A stretch of 64,000 nt of DNA from JAMXLJ01 sp036558745 (GTDB taxonomy: Bacteria > Actinomycetota > Acidimicrobiia > IMCC26256 > JAMXLJ01): NCBI GenBank assembly GCA_036558745.1, contig DATBEZ010000093.1, forward strand, positions 1-64,000, read 5' to 3'. Positions 7,515-16,811 of this stretch are shown here, piece after piece; positions within the stretch are counted from its first letter, which is position 1, and each line of letters opens with the position of its first letter. The notes under the pieces were generated by a model, which was not told the origin of the DNA, ran no database searches, and saw nothing but the letters and a program-made list of their open reading frames with translations. Both the position numbers and the translations under genes were made by a program.

Positions 7515-8812
7515 GCCCGCCCACCTTGAGTCCCCCCGCGCACGGCGGCGCCTCCCTCGAGGTGGGCGCCGCCGGAGCGCGTCGGGGACCGGACGACGGT
7601 CGTGAACCGCATCGCGACGACGCCCTCCCGGCGGTCGGGCTCCTCGGGCGGTTCCCCCTGTTCCGGTGGCTGGTGCGCCATCCGACCTACGCCGACCTGC
7701 TCCTCGCGGCGGCCTACGTCGTGGCGGCGTATGCATCGCTGAATCCCCACACGCGCGTCGAGGGCGACTACCGCCATGCCGACGCGCTCGCGTGGACACT
7801 CCAGGCCCTCGTCGCGGTCGCGCTCGTCTGGCGGCGCCGCAGCCCCGTCGTGGTGCTCTGCGTCGAGACCGGGTTGACCGCGGCGTTCAACGCCTTCGGC
7901 TACCCGCCGGGCCCGGCCGTGCTCGCCGTCGGGATCGCGCTCGCCACCGTCGCGGCGCGCGAGTCGCGACGGATCTCGCTCTGGCTGCTCGCGGTCGCCG
8001 GCGTCGCCGCAGTCACGGGCGGGTTCGGTCACTTCGTCGGCAACGCCGTCGTCCTCGTCCTCGCGTGGGCGTTGGGTGACAACCTCCGGACCCGCCGCGC
8101 CTACGTGAGCGCTCTCGAGGAGCGCGCGGCGCGGTTCGAGGCCGACCGGGATCAACGGGTGCGCGAAGCCACACGGGCCGAGCGGGCGCGGATCGCACGC
8201 GAGCTCCACGACGTCGTCGCCCACCACGTCAGCGTCATGGTCGTGCAGGCCGGTGGCGCGCGACGCTCGCTCGATCGCAGTCCCGATCGTGCGCGTGAGG
8301 CGCTCACGACGATCGAGGAGACGGGGCGGGACGCGCTCAACGAGATGCGCCGGCTCCTCGGGATGCTGCGTGAGGCGATCGGCGAGGAGGAGGGGCGGAC
8401 GCCGCAGCCGCGCGTCCGTGAGCTGGGGCGCCTGGTCGACCAGATGCGCGACGCCGGTCTCGACGTGGACCTGCGCGTCGAGGGTGACCCGGTCGGCGTG
8501 CCGCCGGGCGTCGACCTCTCCGTCTACCGCATCGTGCAGGAAGCGCTGACGAACACCCTCAAGCACGCGGGTCCCGCACGAGCCCTCGTGCGCATCGGGT
8601 ACTCGAAGGACCGCGTCGACATCGAGGTCGTCGACGACGGACGTGGGGCGGCCGCCACCGCGTCCGGACCGTACGCCCGCGACGGAGGCCACGGCCTTGT
8701 CGGGATGCGCGAGCGGGTCGCGATCTTCGGCGGTGACGTCCGGGTCGGCCCACGCCAGGGCGGCGGGTTCGCGGTCAACGCGTCGCTGCCGTGGCGCGTG
8801 AACGCGCGATGA
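7511..8812 (+). CDS. Sensor histidine kinase, NarL/DesK type
   Basis: The 433-residue kinase begins with a GTG that overlaps the permease stop (GTGA), so translation is probably coupled. After a ~45-residue cytoplasmic lead come four to five hydrophobic segments (about 55-175) and a coiled linker. The HisKA_3 box RIARELHDVVAHHVSVM follows, with the phospho-accepting histidine at His233, then a HATPase domain with DDGRGA and GHGLVGMRERV. It lacks a large extracellular sensor, as in intramembrane-sensing kinases that monitor a partner ABC transporter. Its partner is the response regulator 13 nt downstream. Confidence 0.93.
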   Translation: MSPPTLSPPAHGGASLEVGAAGARRGPDDGREPHRDDALPAVGLLGRFPLFRWLVRHPTYADLLLAAAYVVAAYASLNPHTRVEGDYRHADALAWTLQALVAVALVWRRRSPVVVLCVETGLTAAFNAFGYPPGPAVLAVGIALATVAARESRRISLWLLAVAGVAAVTGGFGHFVGNAVVLVLAWALGDNLRTRRAYVSALEERAARFEADRDQRVREATRAERARIARELHDVVAHHVSVMVVQAGGARRSLDRSPDRAREALTTIEETGRDALNEMRRLLGMLREAIGEEEGRTPQPRVRELGRLVDQMRDAGLDVDLRVEGDPVGVPPGVDLSVYRIVQEALTNTLKHAGPARALVRIGYSKDRVDIEVVDDGRGAAATASGPYARDGGHGLVGMRERVAIFGGDVRVGPRQGGGFAVNASLPWRVNAR

Positions 8813-8825
8813 TCCGGGATCGGTC

Positions 8826-9506
8826 GTGATCCGCGTCATCGTCGCGGACGACCAACCGCTGGTGCGCAACGGCTTCCGCATGATCCTCGACGCCGAGGAC
8901 GACGTGCAGATCGTCGGCGAGGCGAATGACGGGCTCGAAGCGGTCGACCTCGCGAGCGAGCACTCCCCCGACGTCGTGCTCATGGACGTGCGCATGCCCA
9001 ACCTCGACGGGGTCGAGGCGACACGCCGGATCGTCGACGCGTGCGACACGGGCCGCGCGCCACTGCGCGTGCTCGTGCTGACGACGTTCGACCTCGACGA
9101 GTACGTCATCGAGGCGCTGCGCGCGGGAGCGAGTGGGTTCCTGCTCAAGGACGTCAACCCCGAGGAGCTCGTCCACGCCATCAGGATCGTCGCCGCGGGC
9201 GACGCGGTGGTCGCGCCATCGGTCACGCGGCGGCTGATCGACCGTTTCGCGCGCCAGCTTCCGAACACCGAGTCCCCACCGCAGGCGGCACCGGAGCTCG
9301 ACGCGCTGACCGACCGTGAGGTCGAGGTGCTCGTCCTCATGGCGCGCGGTCTGTCGAACGCCGAGATCGCGCAGCAGCTGCTCGTCGCGGAGACGACGGT
9401 GAAGACCCATGTCGGCCGCGTGCTGATGAAGCTCGACCTGCGCGACCGCGTGCAGGCGGTCGTGTTCGCCTACGAGGCCGGGCTGGTCCAGCCCGGCGTC
9501 GGCTGA
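8826..9506 (+). CDS. NarL/FixJ-type response regulator
   Basis: 226 residues: a receiver domain with phospho-acceptor Asp54 in VVLMDVRMP, the conserved Thr in LTTF and Lys in FLLKD, then a LuxR-type helix-turn-helix near the C-terminus (LTDREVEVLVLMARGLSNAEIA, about 160-181). It is the cognate regulator of the kinase just upstream and probably controls the ABC genes of the same operon (inference). The start is a GTG at 8826. It ends 7 nt before a convergent gene. Confidence 0.95.
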   Translation: MIRVIVADDQPLVRNGFRMILDAEDDVQIVGEANDGLEAVDLASEHSPDVVLMDVRMPNLDGVEATRRIVDACDTGRAPLRVLVLTTFDLDEYVIEALRAGASGFLLKDVNPEELVHAIRIVAAGDAVVAPSVTRRLIDRFARQLPNTESPPQAAPELDALTDREVEVLVLMARGLSNAEIAQQLLVAETTVKTHVGRVLMKLDLRDRVQAVVFAYEAGLVQPGVG

Positions 9507-9513
9507 ACCGCTC

Positions 9514-10542
9514 TCAGAGCCGCGCCGCGACGTCGGCCGCCGCGGCGAGGAACACCGGATCGCCGTCGAGCGCGTGCTCGGCCAGGCACGCCTCCGTCAG
9601 CTTGATCGCGTGCTCGTCACCGCTGCGGACCGCGGCATCCGTCAGCTCGTCACGATCGAGTGTGACGCGCTCGGGCCGAGCCGGTTCGGCGCCCTTCGCG
9701 AACGCAACCGTGATCGCCGCGCCCGCGCGCCACACGAAGCCGACGGCATCGCGGCGGTGCTCGGCCGGAACGTGTGGCAGCAGCACGCGTACGGCCCGCG
9801 GCGTCGTGACCCCGTGGACGAGCGCGATCGGCGCCCAGGACGCGCCCGCGAGGTAGATCCCGGCGAGCGCGCGCGTCAGCTCCGTGATCGCCCGGTCGAG
9901 GTCGTCGGGCAACGCGTAGGACTCGACCGCGACCGCGAACTCCGGAACCTCGCGCAGCCCGCGGACCGCGGACGTGATGCTCACTCCGTTGCCCACCGGC
10001 TCGGGCACCGAGCGCAGGGCGGTCAGCGCGTCGTCGAGGGAGCGCGCGCCGCCGCCGGGGCGGCCTGGTACCTCCACCCACGTCGTCGACCAGTAGGCGA
10101 GCCCACGCGCGAGCTCGGCGACGCGCGGCGCGGTCGTCGCCTCCTCCAGCGCGCGGGTCGCGTGCGCGGTCCGGATCGCTCCGTGACCGGCAGCGGCGAA
10201 GACGCCCGGTGCCAGCACCGGCAACCAGGTCGCGAGCACCTCGCGCCACGGCGCGTCGCGCAGCGCGACCTCGAACGTAGCCAACCACGCGGGATACGCG
10301 TCGCGACGTCCGAGCGCCTCGACCTGCTCCGCGTCGTCGAGCGCGGCGACGGACGCGGGCGCGGGTTCGAGCCCCTGGCGGTACCGGTCGACCCACGCGG
10401 GCACGGCGTCACCGCGCCCGAGGCGCACCAGGGCTTCGACCGCCATCGGTCCGTGGTTCGCGAAGCCCGGTCCGTACACGGGGCCGTAGTCCCCGAGGAT
10501 CTCGTACGCCTCGTCGAGCCGGTCGTCGACCTTCGCGTTCAT
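9514..10542 (-). CDS. Questin oxidase-like (DUF4243) family protein
   Basis: 342 residues. The N-terminal motif FANHGPMAVEALVRLGR followed by WVDRY matches the questin-oxidase-like/DUF4243 family. Its fungal members act on anthraquinones, and actinobacterial members are uncharacterised. Conserved histidines recur along the chain (NHGP, AAGHGAIRTAHA, LVHG, EHAI). I chose the ATG at 10542 because GGAG lies six nt before it; an ATG at 10554 is in frame. It sits 19 nt behind the DUF6687-like gene and is probably co-transcribed with it. Confidence 0.7.
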   Translation of the reverse strand: MNAKVDDRLDEAYEILGDYGPVYGPGFANHGPMAVEALVRLGRGDAVPAWVDRYRQGLEPAPASVAALDDAEQVEALGRRDAYPAWLATFEVALRDAPWREVLATWLPVLAPGVFAAAGHGAIRTAHATRALEEATTAPRVAELARGLAYWSTTWVEVPGRPGGGARSLDDALTALRSVPEPVGNGVSITSAVRGLREVPEFAVAVESYALPDDLDRAITELTRALAGIYLAGASWAPIALVHGVTTPRAVRVLLPHVPAEHRRDAVGFVWRAGAAITVAFAKGAEPARPERVTLDRDELTDAAVRSGDEHAIKLTEACLAEHALDGDPVFLAAAADVAARL

Positions 10543-10560
10543 CTCGATCTCCATGCGCGG

Positions 10561-11559
10561 TCAGTCTCCGTACGGGCACCACGCCGGCGGTGCGGCGCGC
10601 AGGAACGAGACGAGCTCGTCGCGGAACCGGTCGGGGTGCCATGCGCTCGGTCCGTCGCCCTCGAGCCGCAGGCTAGGGAGGATCGAGCTGGCCCCGTCGA
10701 ACGACCAGTGGTGCCCGTCCTCGAGCTCGTCGAGCCGCGCCGCGAACGGCGTGAGGTCGACGCGCGCGAGCGGCGTGCGCGACGCGTACTGCACCCATGT
10801 CTCGTAGCGGAACTGGACCTGGTAGTGACGGCCGCGCCGGTACAGGAGGCGGAACCGCTCGGTTGCGCCGTGCACCGCCATCGGGTGCACCGCGCCGCGG
10901 TTGGTCTGGGCAAAGCGGTGGACCGTGCGCTCGGCCCACGATGCGTCGATGTCGATCACGGCGAGGTCCACGTCGGGGATCTCGCTGATGGTCACGCGGC
11001 CGTCGGCGATCGCGCGTCGGCTGTCCTCGTAGTGCGCGTCCTCGGTCTCCCAGAGGTCACGTGCCTTGTCGGGCTCGTCGAGCAGGTCGGGGAGGCGGGG
11101 CAGCAGCTCCTCGTAGAGGCGGCCGCAGTGCTCGGGATACGCGAGGTCGAACAGCGCGCGATCGAGCGGCGACGTCGTCGCGTCGGCGAGGGCCGAGATC
11201 GCGAACGCGATCCTCGCGCCCTCGCGTGTGCGTGGGGTCGCGAAGTCGCCGGCGCGGGCGACGTCCTCGACGCGCGCCCGACGCGCGAGAGCGCCGTCGG
11301 GATCGACGAGGGCGTACACGCTCGTGAGCCCGTCCTCGTCGAAGTGGTTGTTCGACACCGCTTCCGCCTGCACGTGCAGATCCGGACGGTCGAGGTAGCG
11401 GAACGCGATCTCCGCCGACGTGTCGGCCGCCAGCGCGAGGGGTGTACCGCTGTGCGGCCAGTGCGAGAGCGTGAGGACCGTGCCCGGTGCGCGCGACCCG
11501 TCGACCACGATGTTCGGCCTGCCGTCGAGCTCGTGGTAGGGGACGAACGGCAGCGCCAT
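10561..11559 (-). CDS. DUF6687-like family protein
   Basis: 332 residues, beginning MALPFVPYHELDGRPN. A conserved block NHFDEDGL (71-78) sits in a region resembling acidic metal-binding motifs, and HWPHSGTP (33-40) precedes it. I associate it with the uncharacterised actinobacterial family DUF6687, from memory and without a search. The reading frame is open ~270 nt further upstream, but the ATG at 11559 has a TACGCT box six nt before it and a TTGTCA -35 element 17 bp further. An inverted repeat at 11591-11606 overlaps that -35. It is followed by the questin-oxidase-like gene. Confidence 0.65.
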   Translation of the reverse strand: MALPFVPYHELDGRPNIVVDGSRAPGTVLTLSHWPHSGTPLALAADTSAEIAFRYLDRPDLHVQAEAVSNNHFDEDGLTSVYALVDPDGALARRARVEDVARAGDFATPRTREGARIAFAISALADATTSPLDRALFDLAYPEHCGRLYEELLPRLPDLLDEPDKARDLWETEDAHYEDSRRAIADGRVTISEIPDVDLAVIDIDASWAERTVHRFAQTNRGAVHPMAVHGATERFRLLYRRGRHYQVQFRYETWVQYASRTPLARVDLTPFAARLDELEDGHHWSFDGASSILPSLRLEGDGPSAWHPDRFRDELVSFLRAAPPAWCPYGD

Positions 11560-11565
11560 GGTCGG

Positions 11566-11571
11566 AGCGTA
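11566..11571 (-). promoter_or_regulatory. Leaderless promoter of the DUF6687-like gene
   Basis: On the minus strand TTGTCA (11589-11594), a 17-bp spacer and TACGCT (11566-11571) end six nt before the ATG at 11559. It is the best -35/-10 pair seen in the window. Confidence 0.6.
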
Positions 11572-11590
11572 CGACCGCGTCCTGGGTTTG

Positions 11591-11606
11591 ACAAGTAGAA
11601 TCTTGT
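11591..11606. promoter_or_regulatory. Inverted repeat ACAAG-N6-CTTGT, candidate operator of the SufR-like regulator
   Basis: ACAAG (11591-11595), six bases, CTTGT (11602-11606). It overlaps the -35 of the DUF6687-like gene and lies upstream of the divergent SufR-like gene. Geometry (5-6-5) is similar to the short interrupted palindromes bound by SufR proteins; binding is inferred. Confidence 0.5.
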
Positions 11607-11635
11607 GAAAGTCCGGAATCGGCTGTGACCTGCGG

Positions 11636-11641
11636 TAGCAT
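11636..11641 (+). promoter_or_regulatory. Leaderless-type -10 box of the SufR-like gene
   Basis: TAGCAT lies six nt before the ATG at 11648 with no ribosome binding site between them. Confidence 0.55.
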
Positions 11642-11647
11642 GGTGTC

Positions 11648-12316
11648 ATGGACACGCGCGCGGGGCTCGAGACGCTCCCCGACACGAGGCGCGCCCTGCT
11701 CGAGGACCTCAAGGAGCAGGGGGAGGCGACCGCGGAGGAGCTCGCGGGCCGTCTGGGCGTGACCGCGAGCGCCGTGCGCCAGCACCTGACCGCGATGCAG
11801 GGTGACGCGCTGGTCGAGCGGCGCGAGGTGCGCAACGGTCCCGGCCGGCCGCGCCATGTGTACCGCGTCGGTGCCGCGGGTGAGGTGCTGTTCCCGAAGG
11901 CCTACAACGACCTCGCCAACGAGGTGCTCGACCACATCGCGGCGGAGGATCCGGCGCTCGTCGACCGCGTGTTCGAGCGTCGCCGTCGTCGGCGCACCGA
12001 AGCGGCGAAGGCGCGCGTCGCGGGCAAGCCGTTCGACGAGCAGGTCGCGGAGCTCACGCGCATCCTCGACGAGGACGGCTATCTCGCGTCGTGGGAGCCG
12101 ATGGCCGGTGGCGGCTACCGCATCGTCGAGCACAACTGCGCCATCCTCGACGTGGCCAAGCGCTACCGCAACGCCTGCTCGGCCGAGATCGAGTTCCTGC
12201 GCAAGACGTTGCCCGACGCACGGATCGAGCGCGTCGCGCACATGATGGCGGGCCAGCACATGTGCGCCTACGAGGTGACGCCGAAGCCCAAGCCCAACCG
12301 CCGCGCCACCGGTTGA
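11648..12316 (+). CDS. SufR-like iron-sulfur transcriptional regulator
   Basis: 222 residues. The N-terminal helix-turn-helix (about 28-60, with VTASAVRQHLTAM) and GPGRPRHVYRV wing match the SufR/DeoR-like group that senses iron-sulfur status. Cysteines fall at Cys164, Cys177 and Cys206. The spacing equals the CX12CX13CX14C pattern described for SufR proteins, except that the third position is Ala191. Three ligands could still hold a cluster. There are no suf genes nearby; it is divergent from a DUF6687-like gene. A 12-nt leader with TAGCAT suggests leaderless translation. Confidence 0.8.
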   Translation: MDTRAGLETLPDTRRALLEDLKEQGEATAEELAGRLGVTASAVRQHLTAMQGDALVERREVRNGPGRPRHVYRVGAAGEVLFPKAYNDLANEVLDHIAAEDPALVDRVFERRRRRRTEAAKARVAGKPFDEQVAELTRILDEDGYLASWEPMAGGGYRIVEHNCAILDVAKRYRNACSAEIEFLRKTLPDARIERVAHMMAGQHMCAYEVTPKPKPNRRATG

Positions 12317-12338
12317 CCCGTCCCAACCGAACGGGGGG

Positions 12339-12836
12339 TCACTCGAACTGCTTGCGGACCCGTTCGTCCTTCTCGCGGATGGTGTCGGCGAGCTCGCGCT
12401 GGCGGGCCTCGACCATCTCGCGCAGTGCCGGGTTCGACGCCGCGAGGATGCGCACCGCCAGCAACGCCGCGTTCGTGGCGTTGCCGATCGCGACGGTCGC
12501 GACCGGTATGCCCGAGGGCATCTGCACGATCGAGAGCAGCGAGTCCAGCCCGTCGAGCCGGCTGAGCGGTACGGGGACGCCGATGACCGGCAACGACGTC
12601 ATCGACGCGACCATGCCCGGCAGGTGCGCGGCGCCGCCGGCGGCCGCGATGATCACGCGCAGCCCGCGCTCGACGGCCGTGCGCGCGTACTCGTACATGA
12701 CGTCCGGCGTGCGGTGCGCGGAGACCACGCGCACCTCGTGCGGCACCACGTACTCCGTCAGCACGTCGACCGCGGCCTGCATCACCGAGAGGTCGGAGTC
12801 GCTGCCCATGATCACGCCGACCAGTGGCGTCGTCAT
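12339..12836 (-). CDS. purE: N5-carboxyaminoimidazole ribonucleotide mutase
   Basis: PurE converts N5-CAIR to CAIR in purine biosynthesis. The 165-residue protein has the class I features GSDSD (11-15), SAHRTP with the catalytic His41, and AGGAAHLPGM (66-75). The normal partner purK is not adjacent. The start ATG has TAACGT seven nt upstream and no Shine-Dalgarno sequence. The C-terminal helix is lysine/arginine/glutamate rich, as usual. Confidence 0.96.
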   Translation of the reverse strand: MTTPLVGVIMGSDSDLSVMQAAVDVLTEYVVPHEVRVVSAHRTPDVMYEYARTAVERGLRVIIAAAGGAAHLPGMVASMTSLPVIGVPVPLSRLDGLDSLLSIVQMPSGIPVATVAIGNATNAALLAVRILAASNPALREMVEARQRELADTIREKDERVRKQFE

Positions 12837-12843
12837 CGCACAG

Positions 12844-12849
12844 ACGTTA
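12844..12849 (-). promoter_or_regulatory. Leaderless-type -10 box of purE
   Basis: On the minus strand TAACGT lies seven nt before the purE ATG at 12836. Confidence 0.55.
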
Positions 12850-12882
12850 TCCGACCCCCGACCGCCGGACGGCCGCCGGAGC

Positions 12883-12888
12883 TAGCGT
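12883..12888 (+). promoter_or_regulatory. Leaderless-type -10 box of the flavin oxidoreductase gene
   Basis: TAGCGT lies seven nt before the ATG at 12896. It supports that start over an in-frame one 72 nt upstream, which would overlap the purE promoter. Confidence 0.55.
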
Positions 12889-12895
12889 GCAGGCC

Positions 12896-13870
12896 ATGCG
12901 CACTCGCCTGACGGATCTTCTCGGCGTCGAGCATCCGGTGATGCTCGCGGGCATGGGCGGCGTGTCCTACAGCGCCCTCGTCGCCGCGGTGTCGGAGGCG
13001 GGCGGGTTCGGGTGCCTCGGCGCGTCGACCATGCAGGCCGATCAGCTGGTCGCCGAGATCCGTGCCGTGAAGGCCGCGACCGGCAAGCCCTTCGGCGTCG
13101 ACCTGCTGACCGCGTTCCCCGAGCAGATGGAGACGAACGTCGACATCCTCGTGCGCGAAGGCGTGCCCGTGCTCGTCGCCGGGTTGGGCGTGCCGCGCGA
13201 GGTCGTCGAGCGCTGTCACCGTCACAACATCCTCGTGGTGAACATGTGCGGGAAGGTGCGGCACGCGACCGCGGCCGTCGAGTCGGGTTGCGACCTGGTC
13301 GTCGCGCAGGGCACCGAGGCGGGCGGTCACACGGGGACCGTGGCCACGATGCCGCTCGTCCCGCAGATCGTCGACGCGGTCGGCGCGCGCGTGCCCGTCG
13401 TCGCGGCCGGCGGCATCTTCGACGGCCGTGGGCTCGCGGCCTCGCTCACGCTCGGTGCCGACGGCGTGTGGATCGGTACCCGCTTCATCGCGACGCCCGA
13501 GGCCCGTTCCGCGCCCGGTTACAAGGACGCGTTGCTCCGCACCGCGGAGGACGGCACGGTCGTGAGTCGTGCCTTCACCGGCAAGACACTGCGCGCGGTC
13601 CGCAACGCGACGACGCAGCACTTCGAAGAGCATCCCGAGGAGCTGCGGCCGTTCCCGCAGCAGCTGCTCCAGGCGATGGACGGCGGTTGGATGCACCTGG
13701 GCGTCGACGAGGCGACACCGGGCATCGACCCCGATCGCGAGTGCTATCCCGCGGGGCAGGGTGTCGGCGCCATCCACGAGCTCGTGCCCGCGGGCGACCT
13801 GGTGCGTCGCTTCGTGGCAGAGGCGGACGAGGCACTCGCGCGCGCCACCGCAACCCGTGCTCCTGCCTGA
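12896..13870 (+). CDS. NAD(P)H-dependent flavin oxidoreductase, nitronate monooxygenase-like
   Basis: 324 residues forming an FMN-binding TIM barrel of the nitronate monooxygenase/2-nitropropane dioxygenase family. Visible landmarks are HPVMLAGMGG at the start, GVDLLT, VVAQGTEAGGHTG (around 140, carrying the conserved histidine) and VPVVAAGGIFDGRGLAASLTLGADGV with the phosphate-binding loop. Many family members are oxidoreductases with other substrates, so the nitronate assignment is not firm. The next gene follows after 12 nt, so a two-gene flavoenzyme operon is likely. Confidence 0.85.
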   Translation: MRTRLTDLLGVEHPVMLAGMGGVSYSALVAAVSEAGGFGCLGASTMQADQLVAEIRAVKAATGKPFGVDLLTAFPEQMETNVDILVREGVPVLVAGLGVPREVVERCHRHNILVVNMCGKVRHATAAVESGCDLVVAQGTEAGGHTGTVATMPLVPQIVDAVGARVPVVAAGGIFDGRGLAASLTLGADGVWIGTRFIATPEARSAPGYKDALLRTAEDGTVVSRAFTGKTLRAVRNATTQHFEEHPEELRPFPQQLLQAMDGGWMHLGVDEATPGIDPDRECYPAGQGVGAIHELVPAGDLVRRFVAEADEALARATATRAPA

Positions 13871-13882
13871 GCGGAGCGGGTC

Positions 13883-15243
13883 GTGACCGAACGGCTCGTC
13901 GTCGTCGGCGGTGACGCGGGCGGCATGACCGCGGCCGCGATGGCGCGCCGCCGCCGCGGTCCCGACGAGCTCGAGATCGTCGCGTTCGAACGCACGTCGC
14001 ACACGTCGTACTCGGCATGTGGCATCCCGTTCCTCGTCGGCGGGGTCGTGGACGATCCCGACGTGCTCGTCGCGCGCTCACCGGAGAAGCACCGCGAGCT
14101 CGGTCTCGACGTGCGTACCGGCCACGACGTACTCGCGATCGACCTCGACCGCAGCGAGGTGCGCGTCGCCGCAGAAGGCGTGGAGCGGCGCGAGCCCTTC
14201 GACAAGCTGCTCGTCGCGACCGGTGCGCAACCCGTCCGCCCGGAGCTGGCCGGCATCGACGCCCGCAACGTGTTCGGGCTGCAGACGCTCGCCGACGGCC
14301 TGGAGATCCGGCGGGTCCTGCTCGACGAGCGCCCCGCGCACGCGGTGATCGTCGGCGGCGGCTACATCGGGCTCGAGATGGCCGAGGCGTTCGTGCAGCG
14401 CGGCCTGGAGGTCGCGGTCGTGGAAGCGATCGACCAACCGATGGCCACGCTCGATCCCGACATGGCCGCGCTCGTGGCCGACGCGCTGCGCGGCATCGGC
14501 GTCGACCTGCATCTGGGTGTCCCGGTCGAGGGCTTCGAGACGACACGCGACGGCGCGGTCGCCGCGGTGGTCGCCGGTGACACGACGTTGCCGGCCGACC
14601 TGGTGGTGCTCGGCCTCGGCGTTCGCCCCGCGAGCACGCTCGCGCGCGACGCCGGCATCACGATCGGACCGAGCGGCGGGATCGCGGTCGACGCACGTAT
14701 GCGCACCTCCGCCCCCAACGTGTGGGCCGCCGGGGACTGCACCGAGGTGCGTCACCGGGTGTCGGGCCGATCCATGGCGATCGCGCTCGGCACGTACGCG
14801 AACCGCCAGGGTCGCATCGCAGGGATCACGATGACCGGCGGGGCGGCCGAGTTCCCGGGCGTGCTCGGCACCGCGGTCGCCAAGATCTGCGCGTACGAGG
14901 TCGCGCGCACGGGCCTGCGCGAATCGGAGGCGCGCGAGGCCGGCTTCGATCCCGTCTCGGCCACGATCGAGTCGACGACGCGCGCGTCGTACTTCCCCGG
15001 CGCGACGCGCATCACGGTGAAGGCGATCGCGGACCGGCGCAGCGGCCGGATGCTCGGAGGTCAGATCTTCGGTCGTGAAGGCGCGGCCAAGCGCATCGAC
15101 GTGATGGCGACCGCGATCTGGAACGAGATGACCGCGGAGGACGTCGCCATGGTCGACCTCTCGTACGCGCCACCCTTCGGTCCGGTGTGGGACCCCGTTG
15201 CCGTGGCGGCGCGCAAAGCCGCCGACCTCGTGGAGCGCGACAG

Positions 15244-15247
<4 letters not shown>
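13883..15247 (+). CDS. FAD-dependent pyridine nucleotide-disulfide oxidoreductase, CoA-disulfide reductase-like
   Basis: 454 residues. The FAD-binding loop VVVGGDAGGMTAA (6-18), a single redox cysteine in SYSACGIPF (Cys46) and an NAD-binding loop VIVGGGYIGLEMAE mark the group containing CoA-disulfide reductase and NADH oxidase/peroxidase. A C-terminal dimerisation domain (about 330-450) is present. CoA-disulfide reductases use one cysteine in the motif S-x-x-x-C-G-x-P, as here; actual substrate unproven. The GTG start follows the flavin oxidoreductase stop by 12 nt. Its stop overlaps the convergent gmd stop by 4 nt. Confidence 0.85.
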
Positions 15248-16227
<980 letters not shown>

Positions 16228-16257
16228 CCGGTTCCTCTCGTCGGGAAGCAGTGCAAC

Positions 16258-16698
16258 TTAGTGCGGCCTCCGGTCCCAGTCCGGGTCGAGCTGGTGCAGG
16301 AACTCGTCGCAGCGCAGCTCCTCGTCCCGCTCGCCGATCGCGGCCGCGGCGCCGCGGAGGCCGTCGAGCGAGCGCAGGAACCCGCGGTTGGGCTCGTGCG
16401 ACCAGCGGACGTACCCGTTGCCCCGCCAGCCCGCCTGGCGGAGGTGGTCGAGGCCCCGGTGGTAGCCCACGCGGAACGCGGCGTAGGCCTCGACCCGGTC
16501 GCGGGCGAGCTCGCCCAGACGGGCCCAGGCGTCCAGGTAGCGGGGCCAGCGCGCGACCACGTCCGACACCTTGTCGCGGCGTTCGGCCGCCGGCGCGCCC
16601 AGCGCGTCTTCGAGCGCGGCACGGGCGTCGGCGGGCTCCTGGGGGAGAACCGTCTCCGGCGGTCCCGCCGTCGACAGGTTGACGGGGAGGTCCGGCAT
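16258..16698 (-). CDS. DUF3151 family protein
   Basis: 146 residues. The motif VEAYAAFRVGYHRGLDHLRQ followed by GWRGNGYVRWSHEPNRGFLR is characteristic of the actinobacterial DUF3151 family, of unknown function. It begins MPDLPVNLSTAGPPETVLP. The ATG at 16698 has TACATT seven nt upstream, which decides it over upstream in-frame codons. Divergent from the histidine phosphatase gene. Confidence 0.85.
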   Translation of the reverse strand: MPDLPVNLSTAGPPETVLPQEPADARAALEDALGAPAAERRDKVSDVVARWPRYLDAWARLGELARDRVEAYAAFRVGYHRGLDHLRQAGWRGNGYVRWSHEPNRGFLRSLDGLRGAAAAIGERDEELRCDEFLHQLDPDWDRRPH

Positions 16699-16705
16699 CA
16701 CGGCG

Positions 16706-16711
16706 AATGTA
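16706..16711 (-). promoter_or_regulatory. Leaderless-type -10 box of the DUF3151 gene
   Basis: TACATT on the minus strand lies seven nt before the ATG at 16698. Confidence 0.55.
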
Positions 16712-16798
16712 GACGGGCGCAGGGCGCTGACGTGCCCCGAGTGCCATGGCGCGCACGGCGGCGGCCGCAGCGCCGGAGGTCGTGGCGAGGCGCGCCGG

Positions 16799-16804
16799 TA
16801 CCAT
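16799..16804 (+). promoter_or_regulatory. Leaderless-type -10 box of the histidine phosphatase gene
   Basis: TACCAT lies seven nt before the GTG at 16812 and argues against an in-frame ATG at 16746. Confidence 0.55.
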
Positions 16805-16811
16805 CGTCGGC

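Noticed and set aside
4827..7799. 990-codon open frame on the minus strand
   Set aside because: It is antisense to the FtsX permease and kinase, Arg/Asp/His-rich with no recognisable motif, and is the usual shadow of high third-position GC.
7052..9340. 762-codon minus-strand frame
   Set aside because: Antisense to the permease, kinase and regulator, all strongly supported; no domain visible.
16746..16811. Upstream ATG as start of the histidine phosphatase
   Set aside because: The TACCAT box lies between it and the GTG at 16812, so a transcript from there would not contain the ATG.
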